A program made the position numbers and the translations under genes. The notes below the pieces were generated by a model that was not told the DNA's origin, did no database searches, and saw nothing but the letters and a program-made list of their open reading frames with translations. DNA of 64,000 nt from Prosopocoilus inquinatus (lineage: Eukaryota > Arthropoda > Insecta > Coleoptera > Lucanidae): contig CM069880.1 of assembly GCA_036172665.1 (NCBI GenBank), forward strand, positions 7,008,501 through 7,072,500, written 5' to 3'. Below are positions 32,895 through 43,561 of the stretch, piece by piece (positions within the stretch are counted from its first letter, which is position 1; each line of letters begins with the position of its first letter).

Positions 32895-33023
32895 CTTTCT
32901 TTCCGTCATGACGTAAAGATGCATGAGCTGCACGTCGAAGTGTAAGTCCGGATTGACGGGAGAATTTTCCTCCACCGTCAAATCCCCGTATTCCAAAGCC
33001 GTAGTGGAAGATTCGACTACCAC
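32895..33023 (-). CDS. Plexin exon: end of sema domain
   Basis: A 129-bp exon (43 codons, phase 0 at both ends) with acceptor TTTTTGTTACAG and donor GTAGGT on the minus strand. The peptide starts VVVESSTTALEYGDLTVEEN and ends HLYVMTERK. In plexins the last blade of the sema propeller reads ...KVVVES..., then ...SPVNPD..., then LY.MTE..V just before the PSI domain, and this exon follows that order. The next exon downstream (25691-25791) supplies the PSI. Base composition is clearly more GC-rich than the surroundings. The upstream sema exons should lie to the right on the same strand; I did not find them in the remaining 31 kb and they may be outside the window or missed. Confidence 0.8.
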
Positions 33024-34080
33024 CTGTAACAAAAATTGAAACAAACCATTAACATGTACCCACACATACACACTAAATCACTAGATATATTACGTAAGTT
33101 AGTACGGCGAAATATTTAATAACGGCGAGCGGTAAATTACCAAAGGATAGAGAAACCACAGCTATATTGAAATATTCTACATATATGGCATATTCTCTTC
33201 CATAACAACTTCAGAAACTGCAGGTTATACTAGAAATTTAGTTACACGTGTATATATAAAGCTACATTTCATACGACCGCAAATTAGCCTGTACAGATAG
33301 AGAACCACGGGGAATTTCAGGCGAGTGCTTCATTTCTGCATGTATAACAAGGAAATCCTCCCATACAAACCATTTTATTATATTATCAACCACCCCATAC
33401 ATTAATTACCGATGCGATACAAAAAACAAATTCTTACGCAAGAGATAGTTACATTCCACGACTAATGGATTTCTTTAAATCGATTCCGATGGTGTGTGCA
33501 AGGCGGGCACAGAGTGTATGTATTCCCAAGGAACCCGACGCTACTAGTTTTATTGCAGTTTACGTAACAGATATAAATCCTGTACTCGATCACTTAACCT
33601 AATGAGCAACGATGCGAATCTTATACCAATGGAAACACTTCTCTCGATATACGACGAAAATAAAAGTTCCACGCATTCTTAATACCTTATTCGGCTTCAT
33701 ATGCTTTCACTCTTCTTCTTGTTCTTCAATCTTTAAACATTATTCATCAATTTTTGTTCTTGCACACAACTACATGTATACATAGACGATAACAAGAATT
33801 TCCAAGTCCTCTGTCAAATTTTCACGAATATAGACGGACGCATAATTCAAAATTGGAATAATATAATTTTTAATATACATATACTTACTACCCAAGTAAC
33901 ATGCAATAGTTGGTATAAATTAAACGTATAATACAGTTCTTGAAATATATAAATACTAAATACCATGCTACCGCGATCGTTGGAACTATTGGCAATTAGT
34001 AACATTTTGTGACTGACTGATGTTAATACATTACATTAATCTGGTACAAGTACATGAGTAATAATAAAACTTGCACTTTA
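33024..34080. other. Probable plexin intron, nothing recognised
   Basis: AT-rich, no TIR pair, RNA gene or exon that I can support. Confidence 0.4.
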
Positions 34081-34843
34081 CAGTCTGTATCAAAGTTATA
34101 TACCATACACGTAACGTGTATTCATCTGAATTTGTGGTCTAGTGACCGTTGGAACTGTTAAACTCATGTCGTGAATTAAATCATACGGTTTACCTTTTTA
34201 TTTGACATTTGCACAAATAATACACAAATTTATGATTACAGTTATGTTTCTTTATAAAAGGCCACCATTTTCCTCAATACATTCTCGCCCAAGTGAATTA
34301 AAAACTTTTTTCTGCAATCCTTTGTCGAAGCTCATTTAGGTCGTTAAATATGGAAAATATTGAATTTTTAATGGCGAGCCATAAAAAAAGTCACATACTG
34401 TCATTTGTGCACTGTTTCAAGAACTTCCGGAGTAGGTTTGGACACAAGCCTGAACCGTGTCTTCTCAAAACACTCCCAGTCTTGCGAAATACACTTACAT
34501 AGTGACCTGCGGCTGTCTGAAAATGTTTAAACTCCGTAACCAGGAATTCATGACGAAATTCTTTAAAAGTGTCTTGGAGCGAGTAAGACCAAATACCATT
34601 TATTTTAACTTCATTACGAAAACAAAATAAATTCTATTATGAAAATTTTTTAAAACCACTTTCAGAAGTACACGTTAATTTTAAGGTATACTTCTCCAAG
34701 TTAGAAATATGTTTGACATACGCCGGTAAAAAAAAAAACTGGCACTAAAAAGTGCGTGTGACAGACGTACATTGCAGTCAAAACTCACTAGACCACAAAT
34801 TCAGATGAACACATATATACATGGTATAAAATATACAGATTGA
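34081..34843. mobile_element. TIR element with about 60-bp arms
   Basis: CAGTCTGTAT..TATACCAT..GTGTATTCATCTGAATTTGTGGTCTAGTGA at 34081-34147 is mirrored by 34783-34843. The block TTCATCTGAATTTGTGGTCT is exact in both arms. The interior (about 630 bp) encodes no transposase; a few translated words suggest decay. Superfamily unassigned. Confidence 0.6.
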
Positions 34844-35576
34844 ATCCGGTAACTAGGTAAATAGGCGTTGGGAGTCTCCGCACATATTACTGTTCCAATC
34901 ACATATGAAGACTGCATCGTCTGTTTAGTTGTCCCGTACCGTCTGCCTAGTTGCGTGACTCAATCTGTATAACTTGACCGTAAGCGTTTAATAAATATAC
35001 AGGGTTATTCAGTTTGGTATTCGCGGCCCCATATCTTCTTTATTTTAATAAAAATATATATTAAACCCTATATATTTTTAAATGGCTTATAAAACTACAT
35101 CAGATGAGTTACACAAATCAGGTATACCATAAGGTATGTCAAAATTGCGAGTGTCAACTTTTCTTTGTTTAAATCACACCCTATATCTTTTCTGAGCGAT
35201 TCTTGTAAAGCGTGTTCTTGTCTATGCTACTGGACATAAAAATCTTATAGTTTCATATGAAAGTTTTTGAAAAAAAAAAAAGCTGTAAAAACAATGGTGT
35301 TCATTTGTTATTTTACTATAAAATCATTATTTTTGAACATTTTAAATTTTAAAATGCATGTTGCCACTTGTTACTTTACTATTAAATCAAAATTTGTTAT
35401 TTAATTTATTTCAAACAGCATATCTTTTTTAACTGTGAAACTAAAGTCGTTATTCCGGTCCGCCCACCTTATATGCCGCCGCTGTTTTCATGGTCTTTTT
35501 CTCAAAAACTTTCTTATGGAACAATAAACTTTATATAAATTTTTTGTGCAAATCGTTTTTGATTGCAGTGAGAACC

Positions 35577-35641
35577 TCGAGCAGCCTCTGGACAGCTGTT
35601 TCAGCCCTGCTTGGGGCTTCTTCAGCAGAAACGTAGCTCGA
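35577..35641 (-). ncRNA. Hammerhead ribozyme, array copy 1
   Basis: Read on the minus strand: stem I outer TCGAGC, internal loop TACG, stem I inner TTTCTG, core CTGAAGA, stem II AGCCC-loop-GGGCT, core GAAA, short stem III C-AGCT-G, cleavage triplet GTC, then CAGAGG, CT and GCTCGA closing stem I. All invariant core positions of the consensus (CUGANGA, GAAA, NUH) are met. Predicted cleavage is 3' of the C at 35591. Confidence 0.85.
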
Positions 35642-35888
35642 CATTCCCACTGCAGACCAAAAACGACTTGCCCAATTTATTCGCAAATGCGATGTAAGAA
35701 TGATGAACATATAAAATAGCGACATCTTACTATCGCTTTTTGACCTAACATTGCAGTAGGATAGACAAATTGAAGCGGGATTTGCTCCTAATGAGTCCCC
35801 CATGCAAGGCGGCCATGCTTGCTGTCAAGGCATAATGAAAGATTTTAGAAAAATTTTGTGCAAATCGTTTTTGATTGCAGTGAGAACC

Positions 35889-35953
35889 TCGAGCAGCCTC
35901 TGGACAGCTGTTTCAGCCCTGCTTGGGGCTTCTTCAGCAGAAACGTAGCTCGA
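35889..35953 (-). ncRNA. Hammerhead ribozyme, array copy 2
   Basis: Identical to copy 1 over the motif, 312 bp further on. The minimal, palindromic stem III (ACAGCTGT) is of the kind that functions as a dimer in newt and Penelope-type hammerheads. Confidence 0.85.
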
Positions 35954-36200
35954 CATTCCCACTGCAGACCAAAAACGACTTGCCCAATTTATTCGCAAAT
36001 GCGATGTAAGAATGATGAACATATAAAATAGCGACATCTTACTATCGCTTTTTGACCTAACATTGCAGTAGGATAGACAAATTGAAGCGGGATTTGCTCC
36101 TAATGAGTCCCCCATGCAAGGCGGCCATGCTTGCTGTCAAGGCATAATGAAAGATTTTAGAAAAATTTTGAGCAAATCGTTTTTGATTGCAGTGAGAACC

Positions 36201-36265
36201 TCGAGCAGCCTCTGGACAGCTGTTTCAGCCCTGCTTGGGGCTTCTTCAGCAGAAACGTAGCTCGA
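36201..36265 (-). ncRNA. Hammerhead ribozyme, array copy 3
   Basis: Motif identical to copy 1, in a unit that carries the GAGCAAATCG variant outside the ribozyme. Confidence 0.85.
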
Positions 36266-36512
36266 CATTCCCACTGCAGACCAAAAACGACTTGCCCAAT
36301 TTATTCGCAAATGCGATGTAAGAATGATGAACATATAAAATAGCGACATCTTACTATCGCTTTTTGACCTAACATTGCAGTAGGATAGACAAATTGAAGC
36401 GGGATTTGCTCCTAATGAGTCCCCCATGCAAGGCGGCCATGCTTGCTGTCAAGGCATAATGAAAGATTTTAGAAAAATTTTGAGCAAATCGTTTTTGATT
36501 GCAGTGAGAACC

Positions 36513-36577
36513 TCGAGCAGCCTCTGGACAGCTGTTTCAGCCCTGCTTGGGGCTTCTTCAGCAGAAACGTAGCTCGA
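36513..36577 (-). ncRNA. Hammerhead ribozyme, array copy 4
   Basis: Motif identical to copy 1, GAGCAAATCG-variant unit. Confidence 0.85.
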
Positions 36578-36824
36578 CATTCCCACTGCAGACCAAAAAC
36601 GACTTGCCCAATTTATTCGCAAATGCGATGTAAGAATGATGAACATATAAAATAGCGACATCTTACTATCGCTTTTTGACCTAACATTGCAGTAGGATAG
36701 ACAAATTGAAGCGGGATTTGCTCCTAATGAGTCCCCCATGCAAGGCGGCCATGCTTGCTGTCAAGGCATAATGAAAGATTTTAGAAAAATTTTGAGCAAA
36801 TCGTTTTTGATTGCAGTGAGAACC

Positions 36825-36889
36825 TCGAGCAGCCTCTGGACAGCTGTTTCAGCCCTGCTTGGGGCTTCTTCAGCAGAAACGTAGCTCGA
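36825..36889 (-). ncRNA. Hammerhead ribozyme, array copy 5
   Basis: Motif identical to copy 1. It lies in the unit shortened near the inversion point, but the ribozyme is complete. Confidence 0.85.
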
Positions 36890-37281
36890 CATTCCCACTG
36901 CAGACCAAAAACGACTTGCCCAATTTATTCGCAAATGCGATGTAAGAATGATGAACATATAAAATAGCGACATCTTACTATCGCTTTTTGACCTAACATT
37001 GCAGTAGGATAGACAAATAGAAAAATAGAATAGAAAAATTTTGTGCAAATCGTTCTTGATTGCACAAAATTTTTCTAAAATCTTTCATTATGCCTTGACA
37101 GCAAGCATGGCCGCCTTGCATGGGGGACTCATTAGGAGCAAATCCCGCTTCAATTTGTCTATCCTACTGCAATGTTAGGTCAAAAAGCGATAGTAAGATG
37201 TCGCTATTTTATATGTTCATCATTCTTACATCGCATTTGCGAATAAATTGGGCAAGTCGTTTTTGGTCTGCAGTGGGAATG

Positions 37282-37346
37282 TCGAGCTACGTTTCTGCTG
37301 AAGAAGCCCCAAGCAGGGCTGAAACAGCTGTCCAGAGGCTGCTCGA
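37282..37346 (+). ncRNA. Hammerhead ribozyme, array copy 6
   Basis: Same motif on the plus strand. TCGAGC 37282-37287, TTTCTG 37292-37297, CTGAAGA 37298-37304, stem II 37305-37309 with 37316-37320, GAAA 37321-37324, GTC ending 37332, CAGAGG 37333-37338, GCTCGA 37341-37346. Predicted cleavage is after 37332. Confidence 0.85.
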
Positions 37347-37593
37347 GGTTCTCACTGCAATCAAAAACGATTTGCACAAAATTTTTCTAAAATCTTTCAT
37401 TATGCCTTGACAGCAAGCATGGCCGCCTTGCATGGGGGACTCATTAGGAGCAAATCCCGCTTCAATTTGTCTATCCTACTGCAATGTTAGGTCAAAAAGC
37501 GATAGTAAGATGTCGCTATTTTATATGTTCATCATTCTTACATCGCATTTGCGAATAAATTGGGCAAGTCGTTTTTGGTCTGCAGTGGGAATG

Positions 37594-37658
37594 TCGAGCT
37601 ACGTTTCTGCTGAAGAAGCCCCAAGCAGGGCTGAAACAGCTGTCCAGAGGCTGCTCGA
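37594..37658 (+). ncRNA. Hammerhead ribozyme, array copy 7
   Basis: Identical to copy 6, 312 bp downstream. Predicted cleavage is after 37644. Transcription across copies 6 and 7 would release a 312-nt monomer. Confidence 0.85.
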
Positions 37659-38087
37659 GGTTCTCACTGCAATCAAAAACGATTTGCACAAAATTTTTCT
37701 AAAATCTTTCATTATGCCTTGACAGCAAGCATGGCCGCCTTGCATGGGGGACTCATTAGGAGCAAATCCCGCTTCAATTTGTCTATCCTACTGCAATGTT
37801 AGGTCAAAAAGCGATAGTAAGATGTCGCTATTTTATATGTTCAATAAACTTTATGTTCAGTAGTATAGACCAAGAAGATGCTTTACAAGAATCGCTCATA
37901 AAAAATATAGGGTGTCATTTAAATAAAGTTGACTATTGACAATATTGACATACCTTATGGTAATTATGATATATGTAATTCATCTAATATAGTTTTAGAA
38001 GTCATTTAAAAATATATAGGGTTTAATATATATTTTTATTAAAATAAAGAAGATATGGGACCGCGAATACCAAACTGAATCACCCTG

Positions 38088-40248
38088 TATATACGTTTAT
38101 TAAACTATATTGTACTTTGGGGTGTTGCTTAGGTAACTTCATCCAATCAAAAGAAATAAGAAATACATATGGGAATGGGATATTGGAAAGTATGTTTACT
38201 TCGATAATCAGTTCGGAATAAGTTCCGGAATTGTTTATTTAATGAGAAGAAAACTGTATGTTTGCGAAAATAAACGGTCGGAATTATCTTGAAATTAGAT
38301 AGCGAGCGAAACTAGAATCGTAAAATTCAGAAAGCGATTAGTTCCGAAGGTCCCATAATGTGTGTTTAAGGAAAATGAAACATGGACGAAGTTAATCCTG
38401 AAAGAGTTTCGTTGAAATTGATTACACGTTGTAAGTATCGCTTATTTCCGAGATCATCATTCCACACACGTTCGGACAAGAGAAACTCTTAACAACGAAC
38501 TTATGTCTTATATTTGTACAAAAAAAAAAGTTTCCCTTGGAGGACAGGATTAATAGAGTTAGGAGTATGTGTTTTATATATGAATTGCTTGCAGCTGGGG
38601 AAGCTTATTTGGAAAACCTTTTTCATAATAAGAGGAGTAGATTTTATTAAGCTGGTTTTCCAAAAAAAAAGGAAAAAAAAATCGAGGGAGGAGATTAAGC
38701 TGTTCGCAGAGTTATTAAGTGAAACATGTTGTACATATTGTGGAGGATAGTTAGGTGCTTGTTAGAAAGAAGGAAGTGTGTATCCGCATCCCTGGGAAAC
38801 TCCCCTAGTATTGCTTTACCCACGTTGTTCTTGTAATAAGATTTGCCGCAGCCCTCACCTGGTCGGACCTCGACGTATTCCCAAGACAATTATTTAAGGA
38901 CACACTGCTATTTTACTCGCAAAATTACGTTCACGATGGAATTTAACGGTCAACGTAAATACCGCAGTTATGGCTTTCAAATTAGGGACACTTTAAACCG
39001 GTACAGCTATCTGACTGTGTATGCGTGAGGTTACGATGGTTAATCCGACGCCTGACCGCCCAGAAACAATAAAGGTTCTTAGCGTGCATGAATTACAGCT
39101 CGACGCGGTCGATACGATACCGCTCGAACAAATCAATCTGAGCTGGACCCAGAAAACACCTTTACCAGCAATCGGGTATATTCGACTTAGCAAATAAATG
39201 CAAAATATTTCATGTGCACGCAATAAAACCAACCCCCGCCACCCGACGAACCTTTTCGTTCACTCCCATTTTGTTTATCAGAGGAAGGATTTAATATTTG
39301 CTCAATTGCAGACCGTATCGATTTTGTATTATTACCTACTTCCTAATAGCAATTGAACTACCATCATAATAAAATGCAACGACGGATTCGCAAATGACGC
39401 ATGTTTCGTTTCCACATAAATAATAATAAATAATAAAGCCGCATTGCGTTCGACGGCGTAATATTGCCTCGGGGAATAACAGAGGGGGTCGGGATTAGGT
39501 CGAAATAAAATATAAAATATTATGGGCCCAATGAAATATTACAATACGCACACACATTGTGACCAACTCTTCCCATTGCAGGGGGTTTAAGTATTATAGA
39601 AACTTCGTAACGCGAAACTTACGAGACACGACTTTCAATCACTTTCTAAATGTTCTCTTTCCTAAAGAGCCTATAGACTTTGTTAACAACTCCTCGAGAA
39701 AACCTTATGGAAACGAAAATATTCTCTTTTCCAACTAACGGAACATCTATCTCAATAACAATATTCCTTATTTCTCTTATATTGTATTCTACTGAATCAC
39801 AACTACAACATCTCAAAGTTTCTTTTTTTCATACGTATTAAAAACTGGAGGCAGATCTACTTTTACAATAAGTTCCTACCAATTAATTCAGATTAACCTA
39901 TCACCTCAGATAAGAAATTTCTAAAAAAGGACGGAGGCAGGGGTTTGAATGTGTGAACAAAATAATAGAAGAAGTAATTTATATGGACGACCAGTAGTTT
40001 CCCAAATTGGGGACCAAAGACAAGGTAATTAATTACTTAAGGCAAGATTGGGGGAATAAGGAAGGATGTGGGAGACATTCAAACTTCAAATCTTAGTTGC
40101 TTGTCATTGTTGTGTGTGTTTCCTGGTCAAGAAAGATGACGGTACTCAAAGATTGGTGCCTTTTGTTTCTTGATGACAGGCTTCACACAGCTCTTTAGGA
40201 ATTCTAAGTGCGTGATACTAGCAGTAGTAATCCTGTTTTTATATTAAG
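38088..40248. other. Non-coding DNA, CpG-richer patch without clear exon
   Basis: 38740-39240 has higher GC and CpG than its surroundings and short ORFs on both strands, but no domain and no acceptor-donor pair that fits. It may be a conserved regulatory sequence. The remainder is AT-rich with nothing recognised. Confidence 0.4.
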
Positions 40249-41180
40249 GCTATGCCAACCCTTTTTTGGGTTGCAAAAAACGTAATGTTGGAGGGCTCCA
40301 TGCTAGCCCTCCAAAATTACTACTTTTGCAAAAAAACGTAATGTTGGAGGGCTCTACGCTAGCTCTCCACAGTTACTACTTTTGCAACCAAAGAAAGGGC
40401 TAGCATAGCATAGCCCTTCCTTCGTAGATTGTTACTATGAATGAGTTCTATAGGGTTTTCCAATAAGAGCGTGAGAAATTTCAAATGGGACACAATGATA
40501 ACTACAAGTGATAGTCCTTTAATCTTTATTTTATTTCGAAGAACAATTGTTGGCATTACATATGTTTTAAAAATAATATCGTTTAAATATCTTCCTCGAC
40601 TTTGTCTGACTAAACGCATTTTGGAGACCCAACTTGCGACTATTCTTTCACATATATCGCGTGGTATATTTGTATTGCTTTATTGAATGTTCCGTTTAAG
40701 GTCAAGAATTGTTTGTGGCTTATTATTATGAAAATTACGCATTGGGTCAGAAATGGATTTAATCTGAAAACAATATCTTTTCTGCAAAAATGGATAGACT
40801 TTCAACTGCTCAAGAGCCTTTGCCTTCAAATCTTTGAATGATTTAATTTCAAATGCAGATCTTTATGAAAAATTCCTTGTCGACATTAACTTGACACAAT
40901 AAGCGGAAGTCATTTATTATCAAGATTTATCGTTCACATATCAAAGCAATCTCGTTTTTGGCATTTTTGGCAGTTCTGACGCATTCATTGGAAAACTCTT
41001 TAGATGTAACTACGATCCACCTGAAAGCAAGCAAAGAATAGCATCACATGTAAAAGTTTTTTACCCACCCTTTTTTGGGTTAAATACAGAAGGAGTAATT
41101 TTGCAATCCAAAAAACAATTGGCATAATCTTTTATATGCGACGCTATTCTTTGCTTTCTTGCATTTAGGTTGATCATAGT
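40249..41180. repeat. Complex of short hairpins and inverted repeats
   Basis: A 56-bp unit containing CGTAATGTTGGAGGGCTC and a TGGAGGGCT..AGCCCTCCA hairpin occurs twice in tandem (40281 and 40337), followed by AAGGGCTAGCATAGCATAGCCCTT. The motif CCCTTTTTTGGGTT occurs at 40258 and again at 41067. GCAAAGAATAGC at about 41031 faces GCTATTCTTTGC at 41148-41159, with paired flanks. It looks like one or two decayed non-autonomous elements. Confidence 0.5.
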
Positions 41181-43536
41181 GCATCTAGAACTCATTCCTA
41201 GTCACCATCTTCGCCAGAAAGGCATTCCTCATACCTTTCTGCTTCATACCATCGCAAAATTTGTTCACGAGTATTACGTCAATTATGGGGGCAATTGCTT
41301 TGGGACCAACTTGCTGATTGATACTTTATGAGAAGTGGAGGACATCACTCTTTAGAAACTAACATATTGCTCTATTCCTCTGTTTGGATGCTTAAATGTG
41401 GACATCCAGGACGAAAGCTAAAAAAAGACCGAAGCTGACGGAGGAAAAGAAAACAGAAGGTAAACAGTACAGAAAGCAAGACAGATAGACAATAGTGGAG
41501 CAAATTTATACCTGGTTAACACAATAAAATCCCTGAAATCCTCTGCTTGCCATGAATTTCCATTTCGTAGCTTCATTTTTCCATGAATACCAATGGGTCT
41601 TCTGGCCTCTCTAATATTATATTATTAACACGGACTTCTCAAAATCCCAATTTTTGCCAGCCTGTAAATTTTAAATTTCAATTTAATTTTCTTCTCGATC
41701 AATTGATGAACCAAACCAGTATATTTGGCTGGTCGATGAAAAAATGAGTTTTAGGTACCCCTGGACTCTGCTTTTATTTACTTCCCTTTAAGACTTGATA
41801 AGTTTAAAATAGAGCGTCCTTCGGTAATATTGATTACATGACTGCGGGATGCCCAATCTTATTAGATCATTTCAGAAGTGGGTTGGAATAAAATTAGGTT
41901 CCAATTAAACCCCTCAGGGCTTCGAACTAGGCCCCATACGAATTTCGGCAGTAAATTGATTATTGAATAGAAACTTTCTGGAAAGAAATAAGGGCAAATG
42001 AATTTTAATCATATTTTGATGCTTTCGTCATTGTATGAGTTTTGATTTTGTTTTTAATCATTGGTTTATACTTTGTTGAATGTTTTTAATTGTGATGTTG
42101 GAATGTGATGAAAGAATTCCAGTGGATTTTATAAACGACAAATAACATAATCGTTATTTAATCAAAAATCGTTAACAAAATTTGCCGATATCAGAATTTT
42201 CCATTTTAAGTTTTAATATCGCCGATAATTGGAATTCGGTTACATTGCAACGCGTATTTAACTTGAAATAACGTTCGTTTCAATTTGGAATTAATATCGG
42301 ACGAAACAATTGTACTGAATCGCGGGATTATTAGATTACTAATAACGGTTATTTTGTATAATTTAATTATTGCTGAGAATTTCGTTTATTATTCGCCACA
42401 TTTTATGAAGCGTTCGATACACTAATTAATTCAATCACAGATAGAGTTTACTGTGTTAATGTTATTATAAACTTTTAACGTTAACGTGTTATTGTGAGCA
42501 AGTAATCCGCCTGTTAACAACAAACAGAACAAGAGCCGGTGTTTATTTTTGTTACGATTTTTAAATGCTAAAGTTTAATTAATAATTTAACGCTTTCACC
42601 TTCGAGCGTAGGAGTGGCTTAAGGGGAGCTGAAAGGAAGGAAAACGTTAAAGAGAATTCAGCTTTTTATAAAATTTTGATTGGTTTCGTTTTGAGATGGC
42701 TGTAGTTAAAAGAAATTTCTAATAATAAAGAATTAATTCGTAACGTCTCAGAAAAGCGAGTTAATTTACAAATCAGAGAATAAGATTAAATATATTTGAC
42801 GCAATTAAAAGTTTGAATCAGTTATCGGCTTAATAATTAAGGCCGTGAGAAATTACGGAGCTTAATTTTCCGCCTTTTTCTGAACTCCCTTCGCTCCACC
42901 GTTCGCCTTTTTTCTCGCTAACAAATTATTCTGTTATTACACACGCGATTAATTAACTAATTAACGAAGTCATCTTTAAGCTCGCACTTATGACTAGAGC
43001 CCATTATTGTTAGAATATTGTTAAGAGGACGACTTCAAACGGACCGACTCTTCAATGAAACCAGTCGGTGGAATGACTGGCTACTATACTTTGGAATCAC
43101 ATTAACATCTTCCTTTTTTTAATTAAAATATTTCGAAGAACGAAACAAATTACCTACTACAATTCAGATACTTTTAACATCACTGATTATTATCATTATT
43201 AAAAGATTTATACATATTTCGATTTCGTCGTACAGAAATAGAAAATTAAGACAACCCTATTTCTTGAATGAACATAAGAGGTTCGATTCTAATTCAATCT
43301 ACAATAAAAAAAAAAATTGGATTACAGAATTGATACGGAGAGATATTTTTCTAGATAGATTTTTCGATACATTTCATTTCTTCTTACAGTAACGAAAGAC
43401 TACTCTGTTTTCTTGGTGTATCTAAAAGGTTTGGTCTTATTTCTATCTACACCAAGAAGCTTTTGGGCTGCAGAATCGGTTTGAACCTAGAACATGTTCT
43501 AGTTTTGTAGTATTTAATATTTTGAACGTATATTTG
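41181..43536. other. Non-coding DNA, no gene recognised
   Basis: AT-rich. A small hairpin (TTCTTGGTGTA facing TACACCAAGAA) lies at 43413-43459. No exon, RNA gene or bounded element. Confidence 0.4.
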
Positions 43537-43561
43537 TCGCCCTCATTGAGACACCCGGTAT
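43537..43561. repeat. Isolated terminus of the TA/TIR family
   Basis: CGCCCTCATTGAGACACCCGG followed by TA matches the right terminus of 4707-7277. The adjoining arm is not recognisable. Confidence 0.5.

Larger units (their letters stand above)
35540..37846. repeat. Inverted array of 312-bp satellite units
   Basis: From the left there are five head-to-tail units on the minus strand, an inversion point at about 37045-37065 (ATTTTGTGCAA..TTGCACAAAAT), then two full units and one truncated unit on the plus strand. Units are nearly identical. A T-to-A change (TTTTGTGCAAATCG to TTTTGAGCAAATCG) marks the three units nearest the inversion on the minus side. The fifth minus unit lacks about 70 bp at the centre and the last plus unit is cut before the ribozyme. 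Each unit shows a 95-96 codon ORF only because 312 is a multiple of three and the units are copies; it has no protein character I recognise. Each complete unit holds a hammerhead motif. Confidence 0.93.
35000..38087. mobile_element. TIR-bounded composite element carrying ribozyme repeats
   Basis: The outer ends CAGGGTTATTCAGTTTGGTATTCGCGG (35000 onward) and, reverse-complemented from 38087, CAGGGTGATTCAGTTTGGTATTCGCGG begin inverted repeats of about 230-250 bp. The repeats extend through AAACCCTATATATTTTTAAATG, ACCATAAGGTATGTCAA and GAGCGATTCTTGTAAAGC. TA (or TATA) flanks both sides, consistent with TA-targeting transposition. Between them lie a left spacer (35250-35530) and the inverted array of 312-bp units (35540-37846). 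The element has no transposase. Confidence 0.75.

Noticed and set aside
35531..37722. Seven near-identical 90-96 codon ORFs in the 312-bp units
   Set aside because: They repeat only because the units are copies and 312 is divisible by three. The peptide has no recognisable domain, and the sequence is better explained by the ribozyme structure.
38695..38889. Minus-strand ORF in the GC-richer patch considered as a plexin sema exon
   Set aside because: No sema motif, and no acceptor upstream without an intervening stop.
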